In this document: positions 9,125 through 19,996 of the stretch, piece after piece | Position numbering within the stretch: position 1 is the first letter of the stretch | Layout of the letters: each line of letters begins with the position of its first letter | Source: a candidate division TA06 bacterium ADurb.Bin131 | GTDB lineage: Bacteria; Ratteibacteria; UBA8468; B48-G9; DTJG01 | Length of the DNA stretch: 52,366 nucleotides | NCBI GenBank assembly: GCA_002070645.1 | Contig: MWDQ01000025.1 | Coordinates: 1-52,366 of the forward strand | Reading direction: 5' to 3' | Notes under the pieces: model-generated | The model's database searches: none | Seen by the model: only the letters and a program-made list of their open reading frames with translations | Told to the model about the DNA's origin: nothing | Program-made: the position numbers and the translations under genes

Positions 9125-11323
9125 ATGGAAAGAAATTTTACACGCTTTATTGGTATAGGGCTTCTCGGAATAGCAATATACTTCTTTTTGTGCTTGATTT
9201 CCTATAATCCTGCAGACCCATGTTTTGGATTCTGTCAGTTTAGGTATCCTGTAAATAATATTCCAGTAAATTTTGGTGGGAAATTTGGTGCAAATATATC
9301 TTCTCTGATGTTTTTCCTGTTTGGGTGGATTTCATATGTTTGTCTCGCAGCCATATTTTTTTATGCATGGACAAGAACATGGAAGAATCAGAAGTTTTCC
9401 ACATTCGAGGTTATTGGTTGTATTATTTTTGTTTTCGTCCTTGCGGGTTTTGTAGAATCTGTGCGGAATTCTATTTATTCTTCCTCCTCAAATATTTTCC
9501 CTGCTGGTGGAATCCTGGGATTTTTAATAAATAGTGGCGTTAGTTCATATTTTGGAACAAAGGGAGGTTTTTTTCTTCTTGCAATAACGAGTGCTGGATT
9601 GTTTGTTTCGTCATCAAGGATTTTTTATTCACCATTTGAGGATATTGTTGAGGTAATCTCAAATGCCTTTAGGCCAGAGCCTGTTTTTACTCCAAAGCCC
9701 CGGTCGACAAAACGGATAAAAAAGGAGACATCTTTTATTTCTAATCAGCAGAATGAGAAGGATGATGTCCAATCTGAAGTTCATACCATCCCGAGAACCA
9801 CTGTTCCCGAACCAAAAGAAGAGATTATAACAGACACTGTAAAGATTCAACCACAGGCAAAGGTGTCTTCTCGTAAACAATCATCAATTGTTAATGGAAA
9901 GAAGTATCAGTTTCCCTCAGTGTCTTTGTTAAAAGCAGCCAAACAGCCTGAAAAAGAAACAGAAAAAGATTTAAGGGTTTATGCCCAGGTTATAGAGGAA
10001 ACACTAAATGATTTTGGAATAGAAGGAGAGGTTGTTAACTTTACCCAGGGTCCAAGGGTGACCCTTTATGAAATTCAACCCGCGCCAGGCATACCTCTTC
10101 CAAAGATTACCAAACTTGCAGATAACATTGCAATGAGTTTGAAGGCAAGTCCTATAAGAATGGTTGCTCCAATCCCAGGTAAGTCAACCATCGGAATTGA
10201 GGTGCCAAATAGAGAAATTTCAATAGTTTGTCTGCGGGAAATTCTTGAAAGCAAAGAATTTCAGAGTTCTCCATCAAAATTAACCATGGCAATAGGTAAA
10301 AATATCCTTGGTAAGCCAGTTATATCAGATCTTAAAATAATGCCGCATCTTTTGATTGCTGGTGCAACAGGATCAGGCAAGACAGTTTGTCTTAATTCAC
10401 TTATTACCGGTATACTCTTTAAGGCATCTCCTGAAGAAGTAAAGTTTTTGATGATTGACCCGAAAATGGTTGAACTTGTTATCTATAATGATATACCACA
10501 TTTGATACTTCCTGTTATAACCGATATAAAAAAGGCGGTCAATTCATTGAAATGGCTTATAAAGGAAATGGACCGCAGATATCATCTTTTTGCAGAAGCA
10601 AAGGCAAGAAACATAGATATCTATAATATAGAAGCAGAGGAAAAACTTCCTTATATTGTTGTTGTGGTTGATGAGCTTGCTGATCTTATGTTAATAGCAA
10701 GAAATGAGATAGAAAACAGTATTATAAGATTAACAGCACTTTCGAGGGCTGCTGGCATACATCTGATTCTTGCGACCCAGAGACCTTCTGTAAATGTTAT
10801 CACAGGTATTATAAAGGCAAATCTTCCGTGCAGGATTGCGTTTCAGGTTTCATCCAAGTTTGATTCTCAGACAATTCTTGATTCAAAAGGCGCGGAAAAA
10901 TTACTCGGAAGAGGAGATCTTCTTTTTATTCCACCGGGCAGGTCTCATCCCATAAGGGCTCAAGGTGGATTTGTTAGCGATGAAGAACTTGAAAATTTAA
11001 CAGCTTTTATTAAGAATCAGGCAAGTCCAGAATACAAAATGGAGATTCTTGAAAGTACATCAGAAGATCAGGATACATCTTCTATGGGAGGTTCTTTTTC
11101 AGGTTCAGAAGATGATGAATTATATACGAGGGCAGTGAGGATTGTACTTGAGACAAGAATTGCGTCAATCTCTATGCTTCAGAGGCGTCTTGAGATAGGG
11201 TTTAACAGGGCAGCAAGATTAGTAGAAAGAATGGAATCAGAAGGAATAGTGGGACCTTATAGAGAAGGTAAGCCCAGGATTATTCTCAAGGGTGGAATTG
11301 ACCAGAAAGATAATAATGGATAA
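9125..11323 (+). CDS. ftsK: DNA translocase FtsK/SpoIIIE
   Basis: Septum-located motor that pumps chromosomal DNA during division (732 residues from ATG 9125). The N-terminus MERNFTRFIGIGLLGIAIYF starts a membrane domain with about four helices within residues 1-165. A polar Lys/Glu/Gln linker follows. The motor has Walker A GATGSGKT at about 410-417, the VVVVDELADLM Walker B, and LILATQRPSVNVITGIIKANLP. The C-terminal gamma domain (about 662-725, MLQRRLEIGFNRAARLVERME) should read the polar KOPS sequence. An in-frame TTG at 9029 could extend it by 32 residues, but that stretch is hydrophobic and unlike the family and contains the likely promoter, so I prefer 9125. Confidence 0.95.
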   Translation: MERNFTRFIGIGLLGIAIYFFLCLISYNPADPCFGFCQFRYPVNNIPVNFGGKFGANISSLMFFLFGWISYVCLAAIFFYAWTRTWKNQKFSTFEVIGCIIFVFVLAGFVESVRNSIYSSSSNIFPAGGILGFLINSGVSSYFGTKGGFFLLAITSAGLFVSSSRIFYSPFEDIVEVISNAFRPEPVFTPKPRSTKRIKKETSFISNQQNEKDDVQSEVHTIPRTTVPEPKEEIITDTVKIQPQAKVSSRKQSSIVNGKKYQFPSVSLLKAAKQPEKETEKDLRVYAQVIEETLNDFGIEGEVVNFTQGPRVTLYEIQPAPGIPLPKITKLADNIAMSLKASPIRMVAPIPGKSTIGIEVPNREISIVCLREILESKEFQSSPSKLTMAIGKNILGKPVISDLKIMPHLLIAGATGSGKTVCLNSLITGILFKASPEEVKFLMIDPKMVELVIYNDIPHLILPVITDIKKAVNSLKWLIKEMDRRYHLFAEAKARNIDIYNIEAEEKLPYIVVVVDELADLMLIARNEIENSIIRLTALSRAAGIHLILATQRPSVNVITGIIKANLPCRIAFQVSSKFDSQTILDSKGAEKLLGRGDLLFIPPGRSHPIRAQGGFVSDEELENLTAFIKNQASPEYKMEILESTSEDQDTSSMGGSFSGSEDDELYTRAVRIVLETRIASISMLQRRLEIGFNRAARLVERMESEGIVGPYREGKPRIILKGGIDQKDNNG

Positions 11324-11984
11324 ACCAATCCATGAAGTTTTGAAGGAAACCAGATTGAAAAAAGGGATTGACCTCGAGAAGATCTCTGAGGACACATTTA
11401 TTCCTGTAAGGTTTTTAAGGGATATGGAAGAGGGTAATTGGAATGACTTTCCATCATTTGTCCACAGAATGGGGTTTCTAAAAAAGTATCTTGAATATCT
11501 TAATATACCACGGGAAATTATAGATAATTGTCCTGAGTTTAAACCAGTTGAAAAAAAGATAGACGAGGAAAAACAAAGTGTTTCTACTGATAAAATAAAA
11601 CTTCCCAGATATCTTTTTAAAGGTTTTATTGTAATTCTTATTTTACTGCTGGCGATATTTTTCTGGACAAGTAAACAAAAGTCGAATGTAAAAATTGGAG
11701 AACAACAGGATAATATTCCGGCTGCTTCAAAAAATTTCTCACACGATATAGTATTAAAGGCAACAGAAGACGTGTGGATAAGAGTTTTTTCTGATGGTAC
11801 CAAAAAGGTTGAAAAAACACTCAAAAAAAATGACACTATTAAAATATCAGGACATAAGATAAACATAAGAGTGGGCAATGCAGGTGCACTTTTTATCGAA
11901 AAAGATGGTGAAACAAAAGGTCCTTTTGGCAAAAAGGGACAGGTTGTTGAGATTAAAATAGAGGATGGTTTGTTCCTGCCATGA
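11316..11984 (+). CDS. RodZ-like HTH membrane protein
   Basis: Likely cell-shape protein that links MreB to the membrane, or a related HTH regulator. The 222-residue product has an N-terminal Xre-type helix-turn-helix (IHEVLKETRLKKGIDLEKIS...FLRDMEEGNW, about 5-70), a Lys/Glu linker, one transmembrane helix (FKGFIVILILLLAIFFW, about 87-105) and an extracytoplasmic C-terminal domain of the DUF4115 type (VLKATEDVWIRVFSDG...). This architecture is that of RodZ. The start is ATG 11316, which overlaps the ftsK stop by 8 bp (ATGGATAA); an upstream in-frame ORF extension lies inside ftsK and is unlikely. Pairing with ftsK fits a division/shape role. No mreB is in the window. Confidence 0.8.
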   Translation: MDKPIHEVLKETRLKKGIDLEKISEDTFIPVRFLRDMEEGNWNDFPSFVHRMGFLKKYLEYLNIPREIIDNCPEFKPVEKKIDEEKQSVSTDKIKLPRYLFKGFIVILILLLAIFFWTSKQKSNVKIGEQQDNIPAASKNFSHDIVLKATEDVWIRVFSDGTKKVEKTLKKNDTIKISGHKINIRVGNAGALFIEKDGETKGPFGKKGQVVEIKIEDGLFLP

Positions 11985-13279
11985 TAAAAATCTACGTGAT
12001 AACACTCGGGTGTCCAAAAAATCTTGTTGATTCTGAAAAAATTATAGGTATTGTGGGTAGTTCTGGATACGCAGTTACAACAGATATGAGAGAGGCCGAT
12101 TATGTTATTGTCAATACCTGTTCCTTTATAAAGCCAGCATTTCTCGAAGCAAAAAGTGTGATTTCAAAATTGAAAAAATTAAAGAAAAAATTTTCTTTTA
12201 AGATAATAGTTGCAGGATGTTTACCAGCACGCAGCTCTGAAGATCTTTTTAAGGACATAGATATAGACGGAGTTATTGGACCTTACGACATTTTGCGAAT
12301 GCCAGAACTTATAAACAAGATTGAACAGGGTAAAAGAGTTAATATTGTCGAGAGAAAACATATAAGGCATTATTGCAAGGTTCCGAGGGTTATATCAACC
12401 TGGCCTTATGCATACCTTAAGATTACTGAGGGATGTAGCAATATGTGTTCTTACTGTACAATTCCATCTATAAGGGGATCCCTTGTTAGTTTTTCTGAGA
12501 AGGAGATATTATACGAGGCAGAGTTCCTTTTTCAATCAGGGATTAAAGAGATTATTATTGTTGGGCACGATATTACCTCTTACGGCAGAGATACAGGTCA
12601 ATACGCTATTGTTCAACTACTTAAAAAAATTGCAGACATAGGATTTCCCTGGATAAGATTGCTATATCTTCATCCTACGGGAATAACTGATGAACTCCTT
12701 GAACTTATAGATACTAATTCTTGTTTTTGTAAATATCTTGATATTCCTATTCAGCATATAAATCCTTATATTTTAAGAGAAATGAACCGGCCAGTGATGG
12801 ATTATAGAAAATTTTTTGAACATATAAGAAACTCCATTAAAGGTGTATGTCTTCGTACTACCTTAATGGTTGGTTTTCCAGGAGAAACAGATAGGATTTT
12901 TGAGGAACTCCTTGGATTTGTTAAAGAGATAAGGTTTGAAAGATTAGGTGCATTTATTTTTAGCCCTGAAAAAAATACAAAAGCGTCTTTAATGCCTTGC
13001 CAGGTTCCATATAAAACGAAAAATTTAAGATTGAAACATTTGATAAATGTTCAGAAAGAGATAAACAAACAAATTTCATCATCTTTTGTCCATAGTATTG
13101 TTGATGTCATTGTAGATGAAAAGAAAAACAATTATTTTGAAGGAAGAACAAGAATGGATGCACCAGATATTGATTGTAAGGTAAAATTTAAAGGCAGTGT
13201 AAATCCAGGAGATATTGTTAAGATAAGGGTCAATAAAAGTTCTCCATATGTCCTTTATGGTAAGATACTCTCTTCATAA
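11981..13279 (+). CDS. rimO: Ribosomal protein S12 methylthiotransferase RimO
   Basis: Radical-SAM methylthiotransferase that modifies the conserved Asp of ribosomal protein S12 (432 residues). The N-terminal UPF0004 domain has Cys11, Cys47 and Cys80 for the second Fe-S cluster (LGCPKNLVDSE, NTCSFI, AGCLPAR). The radical-SAM motif is C152-x3-C156-x2-C159 (EGCSNMCSYCTIPSIRG). The C-terminus (about 365-432) is the TRAM domain. LGCPKNLVDSE points to RimO and not MiaB. The start ATG overlaps the previous stop codon (ATGA). Confidence 0.95.
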   Translation: MIKIYVITLGCPKNLVDSEKIIGIVGSSGYAVTTDMREADYVIVNTCSFIKPAFLEAKSVISKLKKLKKKFSFKIIVAGCLPARSSEDLFKDIDIDGVIGPYDILRMPELINKIEQGKRVNIVERKHIRHYCKVPRVISTWPYAYLKITEGCSNMCSYCTIPSIRGSLVSFSEKEILYEAEFLFQSGIKEIIIVGHDITSYGRDTGQYAIVQLLKKIADIGFPWIRLLYLHPTGITDELLELIDTNSCFCKYLDIPIQHINPYILREMNRPVMDYRKFFEHIRNSIKGVCLRTTLMVGFPGETDRIFEELLGFVKEIRFERLGAFIFSPEKNTKASLMPCQVPYKTKNLRLKHLINVQKEINKQISSSFVHSIVDVIVDEKKNNYFEGRTRMDAPDIDCKVKFKGSVNPGDIVKIRVNKSSPYVLYGKILSS

Positions 13280-13297
13280 TTGAAAATCCTTGATAAT

Positions 13298-13326
13298 TTG
13301 ACACTTTGAACCATTCCACTTATAAT
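13298..13326 (+). promoter_or_regulatory. Perfect-consensus sigma70 promoter before nusA
   Basis: TTGACA (13298-13303), exactly 17 bp, then TATAAT (13321-13326): all 12 bases match the consensus. The predicted start near 13333 leaves a leader of about 165 nt before the nusA ATG. It lies only 19 bp after the rimO stop and points at nusA-infB. Confidence 0.8.
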
Positions 13327-13332
13327 TTATTT

Positions 13333-13499
13333 GACTATCAGTAAACACTTAGCCACCATATTGTCTTAAGAATAGCAAGTGGTTTTAGCATTAGAAGGTA
13401 GCAAGCATAGAGCCAGAGTATATTTTTAGTAATTTAATTTGCTGCTTAAGATGAATCGGGCGAGGTGGATGCTATATTATATTTTAAAGGTGAATATTT
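13333..13499 (+). promoter_or_regulatory. Long 5' leader of nusA
   Basis: About 165 nt of untranslated sequence between the consensus promoter and nusA. It contains one imperfect hairpin: CACTTAGC at 13346-13353 can pair with GCAAGTG at 13375-13381 with one bulged A. No ORF, tRNA or recognisable riboswitch is visible. AAAGGTG just before the ATG serves as ribosome site. Leaders before nusA are often places of autoregulation; that role here is only inference. Confidence 0.4.
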
Positions 13500-14669
13500 A
13501 TGAAAAAAGAATTACTTGCTTTACTTGATTATTGGGAAAAAAACAAGGGTGTGTCAAAAGAATTTCTCATATCTTCCCTTGAGCAAGGGTTGTCGGCGGT
13601 ATATAGAAAGAGAGCATTTCTTAAGGAAGATATAGAGGTTAAGATAGATCCTGAGACAGGGGATATTTATTTTATCGATGAAAAGGGAAACCATATTGAG
13701 TCACCTTCATTTCCCTGGGAGAGAATCGCTGCACAAACAGCAAAGCAGATTTTGATTCAAAAGATTCGGGAAGCAGAAAAGGCGGCAATATACAGTGAGT
13801 TTAAAAAACTTGAAGATCATATTGTTAACGGACGTGTTGAACGATTTGAAGCAGGGAATATTGTTGTTTCTCTCGGAAGAGCAGAGGCTCTTTTACCTCA
13901 AAAACATCTTTTACCGCATGATAGATACCATATTGGAGATTCTGTAAAAGGGTTGATTCTCGAAGTTCGCAGACCGAATAAAGGGGTATATCCTGTTATT
14001 ATGTCCAGAACAGCAACTGATTTTGTCAAAAGATTACTTATTGATGAGATACCTGAAATAAGGGATGGTCTTGTTGAAATAAAGGCAATCGCAAGGTTTC
14101 CTGGTGATTTAACAAAGGTTGCGGTATTTTCTAAGGATACGAGAATAGACCCTGTTGGAACATGTATAGGAGATAGGGCAGGCAGGATAAAAAATATAAT
14201 GAAGGAAATCGGCGGAGAGAAAATAGAGATTGTAAGATGGGATCCTGATCCTGAAAAATTTACAGCAAATGCGCTTCTTCCAGCAAAGTGCGAAAAGGTT
14301 GTTTTTGATAGTGGGAAAAATGAAGCAACAGTTCTTGTTACAAAAGACCAGTTGTTTGTTGCTATAGGGAAAAAAGGCCAGAATGTACGGCTTGCATGTA
14401 AACTGACCGGCTGGAATATAATTGTCAACAGGGCAGAGGGAGAAGGCCCTGCAACAGTACTTCTCGGTATTGATGAAGATCTTGCCAATCAACTGAAAAA
14501 ATCAGGATACGAGACAATAAAATCTATCAGTGTTGCAAAAAGTGCAGAGATTTCTTCTTCCGTAGGTATTTCTGAAGATGAAGCAAAAGAATTAATTCAA
14601 AGGGCTATTCAACATATTAAGGATACACAGCCAGATAGTACTGAAAATAATCTGGAGAACAATAAATGA
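13500..14669 (+). CDS. nusA: Transcription termination/antitermination factor NusA
   Basis: RNA-polymerase-binding elongation factor (389 residues, shorter than the 495 of E. coli because it lacks the second C-terminal acidic repeat). Visible parts: N-terminal polymerase-binding domain (1-100), S1 domain (about 105-170, NGRVERFEAGNIVVSLGRAEA), KH1 (VKVAVFSKDTRIDPVGTCIGDRAGRI) and KH2 (FVAIGKKGQNVRLACKLTGW), and a helix-hairpin-helix domain (about 320-375). The stop overlaps the infB start (ATGA). No rimP precedes it, unlike the standard operon. Confidence 0.96.
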   Translation: MKKELLALLDYWEKNKGVSKEFLISSLEQGLSAVYRKRAFLKEDIEVKIDPETGDIYFIDEKGNHIESPSFPWERIAAQTAKQILIQKIREAEKAAIYSEFKKLEDHIVNGRVERFEAGNIVVSLGRAEALLPQKHLLPHDRYHIGDSVKGLILEVRRPNKGVYPVIMSRTATDFVKRLLIDEIPEIRDGLVEIKAIARFPGDLTKVAVFSKDTRIDPVGTCIGDRAGRIKNIMKEIGGEKIEIVRWDPDPEKFTANALLPAKCEKVVFDSGKNEATVLVTKDQLFVAIGKKGQNVRLACKLTGWNIIVNRAEGEGPATVLLGIDEDLANQLKKSGYETIKSISVAKSAEISSSVGISEDEAKELIQRAIQHIKDTQPDSTENNLENNK

Positions 14670-16594
14670 GAGTGTACCAGTATGCTAAACAAATAAAAAT
14701 GTCTCCAAAGCAAGTTTTAGACATTTGTGAAAAGGCAGGGATTAAAGGCAAGACATTTGTAAGTGGGTTAAATGACGAAGAAATCTCTATTATTAAGGAA
14801 TATATAAAAAAGAGCAAATTTTCTGGTAGACCCATAATTTCAGATGGAACAGATACAGTTGGAGATCTTGCTTCAAAACTGAGTATTCCTGCAGGAGATA
14901 TTCTAAAACAACTTTCAGATCTTGGAATTACTGCAAGACTTAATGATAAGATAGGGGTCGACAATATTAAGAAGATCTGTGAAGTTTTGGGTGTTCCTGT
15001 TGAAATTAAAAAAACAAAAGAAAGCTATTTTGCTGGAACTGCGGCAGAAACAGAAGAAGAACTTGTTCCCCGTGCACCCATTGTTACTGTTATGGGGCAT
15101 GTTGACCATGGCAAGACCACAATTCTTGATTTTATTCGTAAGTCAAATATCGCGGCGCGCGAATTCGGACAGGTTACTCAAAAAATAGGTGCTTACAGGG
15201 TTAATATAAAAGAGGGTTCCATAGTTTTTATTGATACCCCTGGCCATGAAGTTTTTACAGCGATGAGGGCCCGAGGCGCAACAGTTACGGATATCGTTGT
15301 TCTTGTTGTTGCAGCAGATGAGGGTGTTAAGCAACAAACAATAGAGGCAATAAATCATTGTAAAGCAGCCGGGGTGCCTATTATAGTTGCAATAAATAAG
15401 ATTGATAAACCAAATGCAAATCCCGATGTAGTAAAAAAACAATTAAGTAATTATGGACTTGTTCCAGAAGAATGGGGAGGGCAAACAGTTTTTCTCAATG
15501 TATCGGGTGTTACAGGGCAGAATATTAATGAATTGCTTGAGATTATACTTTTAATGGGAGAAATGATGGAACTCAGGGCAAACCCTCAAAGACCAGGAGA
15601 GGGTGTTGTACTTGAGGCATATCTTCATAAACAGAGGGGTCCTGTAATGCATCTTCTTGTTCAGAATGGAACTGTAAGTGTTGGAGATTTTTTTGTATGC
15701 GGTAATGCATGGGGAAAGGTAAGGGCAATGTTTGATGAAACCGGGAATCGTATTGATAAAGCAGGGCCTTCAACTCCTGTTGAACTTCTCGGTGCGAGTA
15801 CAGCAGTTTCTCCAGGAGATAAATTTATGGTTGTTGGTTCTGAAACAGATGCAAGGAAACGTGTTGAAGAGAAAGTTCAACAGCAGAAAACAGTACAGGA
15901 TAAACTACAAAAGCAGATTACCCTCGAGGATCTTCAAAAGCAGATTGCCCAGGGTGCTCTTAAAGAATTGAGAATTATTCTTAAAACTGATTCAGTAGGC
16001 TCGCAGGAAGCGATAAAGGCATATATTGAAAAGATTAATGCAAAAGCACGTAATTCAGAAAAACCAGGAGCAACCATTAATTTTATACATTTTGGACTTG
16101 GTGCAGTGAATGAGTCTGATGTTCTTCTTGCTGTTTGTTCTAATGCGCTTATAGTTGGTTATAGTGTTGGCATTGATTCGAAGGCGGAAAAACTTGCAAA
16201 GCAACAAGGGGTTGAAATAAAGATATACCGCCTTGTTTACGATCTCCTCGAGGATTTGAAAAATACGCTCGAGGGAATGATAAAACCCCCAGAGGTCGAG
16301 GTAATGATTGGGCAGGCGCTTGTTAAACAGGTTTTTAAAATGGGGAAGAACCAGTCAGTGGCTGGTTGTATTGTTGTTGAAGGAAAAGTAACAAGAGACG
16401 CAAAGGTCAAGATAGTGAGAGATGGAAGGTTTATATTTGAAGGTTTTTTAACGAGTTTAAAAAGATTCAAGAATTCTGTTCGCGAGGTTGCTGTGAATAC
16501 AGAATGCGGAATAGGAATATCTGATTTTGATGATTTTCAACCAGGGGATATAATCCAGGTATATCAAAAGGTTCCAGAGGGAACAAAGGTGTAA
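14666..16594 (+). CDS. infB: Translation initiation factor IF-2
   Basis: GTPase that brings fMet-tRNA to the 30S subunit (642 residues; compact, without the long low-complexity N-terminal region). Two short IF2_N modules are visible ([21 protein letters not shown] at 1-50 and [20 protein letters not shown] at about 70-110). G1 is GHVDHGKT near 143-150, G3 [17 protein letters not shown]4 NKID. Domains II-IV follow, including the C-terminal fMet-tRNA-binding domain near the end ([24 protein letters not shown]). It overlaps nusA by 4 bp. A Gln/Lys-rich helix (about 395-430) joins domain II to III. Confidence 0.97.
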   Translation: MRVYQYAKQIKMSPKQVLDICEKAGIKGKTFVSGLNDEEISIIKEYIKKSKFSGRPIISDGTDTVGDLASKLSIPAGDILKQLSDLGITARLNDKIGVDNIKKICEVLGVPVEIKKTKESYFAGTAAETEEELVPRAPIVTVMGHVDHGKTTILDFIRKSNIAAREFGQVTQKIGAYRVNIKEGSIVFIDTPGHEVFTAMRARGATVTDIVVLVVAADEGVKQQTIEAINHCKAAGVPIIVAINKIDKPNANPDVVKKQLSNYGLVPEEWGGQTVFLNVSGVTGQNINELLEIILLMGEMMELRANPQRPGEGVVLEAYLHKQRGPVMHLLVQNGTVSVGDFFVCGNAWGKVRAMFDETGNRIDKAGPSTPVELLGASTAVSPGDKFMVVGSETDARKRVEEKVQQQKTVQDKLQKQITLEDLQKQIAQGALKELRIILKTDSVGSQEAIKAYIEKINAKARNSEKPGATINFIHFGLGAVNESDVLLAVCSNALIVGYSVGIDSKAEKLAKQQGVEIKIYRLVYDLLEDLKNTLEGMIKPPEVEVMIGQALVKQVFKMGKNQSVAGCIVVEGKVTRDAKVKIVRDGRFIFEGFLTSLKRFKNSVREVAVNTECGIGISDFDDFQPGDIIQVYQKVPEGTKV

Positions 16595-16596
16595 TT

Positions 16597-16938
16597 ATGG
16601 ATTGTGTTTTCTGCAGAATTTCACAAGACAAAACACCCGCTAAGAAAATATATCAGGATAATGATATTATTGCGTTTCACGATATCAATCCGCAGGCACC
16701 TGTTCATGTTCTTATTATTTCCCGTAGGCATCTAACAAATCTGCTTGATGTTAACAGTCAGGATGAATCGCTTATCGGTAGAATGCTCGTGGTTGCAACT
16801 CAGGTTGCAAAAAAATTGAATGTTTCAGAAACTGGTTTTAGAATTGTTATAAATACAAATAAAGATGCAGGACAGAGTATTGACCATCTCCATATTCACC
16901 TCCTCGGCGGGCGAAAAATGCAATGGCCACCTGGTTAA
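16597..16938 (+). CDS. HIT-family nucleotide hydrolase/transferase
   Basis: Small HINT-type histidine-triad protein (113 residues) that cleaves nucleoside 5'-phosphoramidates such as adenylyl-lysine; the biological substrate is not known from sequence. It opens with CVFCRI, the zinc-type Cys pair of HINT proteins, and ends with the active-site triad HLHIHLLGGRKMQWPPG. It starts 2 bp after infB, so it is probably co-transcribed as the last gene of nusA-infB-hit. Confidence 0.93.
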   Translation: MDCVFCRISQDKTPAKKIYQDNDIIAFHDINPQAPVHVLIISRRHLTNLLDVNSQDESLIGRMLVVATQVAKKLNVSETGFRIVINTNKDAGQSIDHLHIHLLGGRKMQWPPG

Positions 16939-16982
16939 TGCCTGTTATTATAGGAGGTAGTTCATTTGAATTGAGGATAAGG

Positions 16983-17035
16983 TCCTCTTTACAAGAAATA
17001 TCTCTTACTCATATGTTCCTTCTTTTGTAAAGGGA
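16983..17035 (+). other. Imperfect hairpin after the nusA-infB-HIT operon
   Basis: TCCTCTTTACAAGAA (from 16983) can pair with TTCTTTTGTAAAGGGA (to 17035), giving an 11-14 bp stem with small bulges and a loop of about 25 nt. No U-run follows, so it is not a standard intrinsic terminator; it may stabilise the transcript end or be a remnant of a repeat. The 201-bp gap 16939-17139 otherwise shows nothing but weak promoter-like AT-rich sequence before kdsA. Confidence 0.35.
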
Positions 17036-17124
17036 CTGAAGGGAATGCAATAATGAAATAGACAGGATAAAAAATAATCCTGTAATTACAGTTTAACTTT
17101 TACATTTGTAATAGATATTTATAA

Positions 17125-18944
<1,820 letters not shown>

Positions 18945-18955
<11 letters not shown>

Positions 18956-19463
18956 TATTAAAAAGATTAAACTTGTTGCAACAGATGCCGATGGAGTTCT
19001 GACTGACGGAAAGATATTCTATGGTGAAAACGGCAGGCAGTGTAAAAATTTTTCTGTTAAAGATGGAATGGCTTTTAAGATGTTAAAGGCTGCAGGATTA
19101 AAGAGTATAATTATTTCAGGGAAGAAGACAGGAATTCTCGAAAAAAGAGTTTCTGATATTGATGTTGATTTTGTTTTTGAAAATACCGAAGATAAGATGA
19201 AGGTTTTGAAACATCTTTGCAAAAGATATAAGATTAATATGGAAGAGGTTTGTTATATGGGAGATGATATTCTTGATATTCCTGTACTTGAAAGTGTTGG
19301 TTTTTCAGTTGCACCGCGTGATGCATGTGAGGATGTTAAAAATATTGTGAAGTACGTTGTCAGCAAGAATTCAGGAAAAGATGCTTTCAGGGAGTGTGTT
19401 GAGATTATAATAAAAAGTCAGGGAAAATGGAAAAAAATATTGGAAGATTGTTTACAGTTTTAG
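18945..19463 (+). CDS. kdsC: KDO-8-phosphate phosphatase
   Basis: HAD-type phosphatase that releases Kdo from Kdo-8-phosphate (172 residues, typical for KdsC, no cap domain). The nucleophile motif is DADGVLTDG with Asp14 and Asp16; later motifs are SGKKTGILEKR and the metal-binding MGDDILDIPVLE. The start ATG 18945 lies inside the last codons of kdsD (11-bp overlap); a TTG start further up (18903) would add a non-conserved hydrophobic piece and is rejected. It completes the three-step Kdo route. Confidence 0.94.
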
Positions 19464-19996
19464 TTCTGGTTTGTTTTTTATCGTCTGGATGTAGTAGAAA
19501 AAAAACAACAATGGAATCAACAGGTACCGGTCAGACAATTAAAGATTTTTCAATAGAATTTTTCGGAGATTCGTTTAAGGCGAATCTCAAAGGAGAAGCA
19601 GCAGAAAAAAAATCATCAGATTCGAATGCATCTGTTGCAAAACCATCCTTAGAGATTAATAGCAAAAATTTCGTTGTTCAGATAAATACAGGTCCAAAGG
19701 GGTCAGGCGAGGTTTTTCTTGATTCTTCTACACAAAACATCGAAAAGATTGTTATAAAAAATAACATTACCGTAGTTCAAAAGAATCCAGAAACATCGCA
19801 GGTTAACTTTACTGCTAAATGCGACCAACTTACCTATATTGAAAAAGATGAAACAGTTATTATGGAAGGGTCGCCAGAACTTGTTCAGGGCTTAAACAAG
19901 TACAAGGCAGATAAGATTGTTTATAATCTTAATGAAAATAGGTTAAAATTTGAGGGAAATGTTCAGATTTTTTTCAAAAAAGGCAGTGTTAATTAG
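19427..19996 (+). CDS. LptA/LptC-like lipoprotein (LPS transport)
   Basis: Probable periplasmic LPS-transport bridge protein. The N-terminus MEKNIGRLFTVLVLVCFLSSGC has the form of a lipoprotein signal with Cys22 in a lipobox. After a Ser/Lys-rich linker, the C-terminal 80 residues carry the OstA/LptA pattern: FTAKCDQLTYIEKDETVIMEG...KADKIVYNLNENRLKFEGNVQI, which forms the beta-jellyroll that passes LPS. It overlaps kdsC by 37 bp and sits where lptC-lptA occur in Proteobacteria. At 189 residues it could stand for LptC and LptA together; no lptB gene is nearby. Confidence 0.72.
   Translation: MEKNIGRLFTVLVLVCFLSSGCSRKKTTMESTGTGQTIKDFSIEFFGDSFKANLKGEAAEKKSSDSNASVAKPSLEINSKNFVVQINTGPKGSGEVFLDSSTQNIEKIVIKNNITVVQKNPETSQVNFTAKCDQLTYIEKDETVIMEGSPELVQGLNKYKADKIVYNLNENRLKFEGNVQIFFKKGSVN

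Noticed and set aside
11237-11932. Minus-strand ORF of 231 codons opposite the RodZ-like gene
   Set aside because: Shadow of ftsK end and rodZ-like frame; Ser/Phe/Ile-rich composition typical of reverse complement of Lys/Glu-rich coding sequence.
13333-13499. tRNA or known small RNA in the nusA leader
   Set aside because: No acceptor-stem symmetry, no T-loop GTTCRA box, no CCA end.
13898-14488. Minus-strand ORF of 196 codons opposite nusA
   Set aside because: Shadow of the NusA gene, no independent support.
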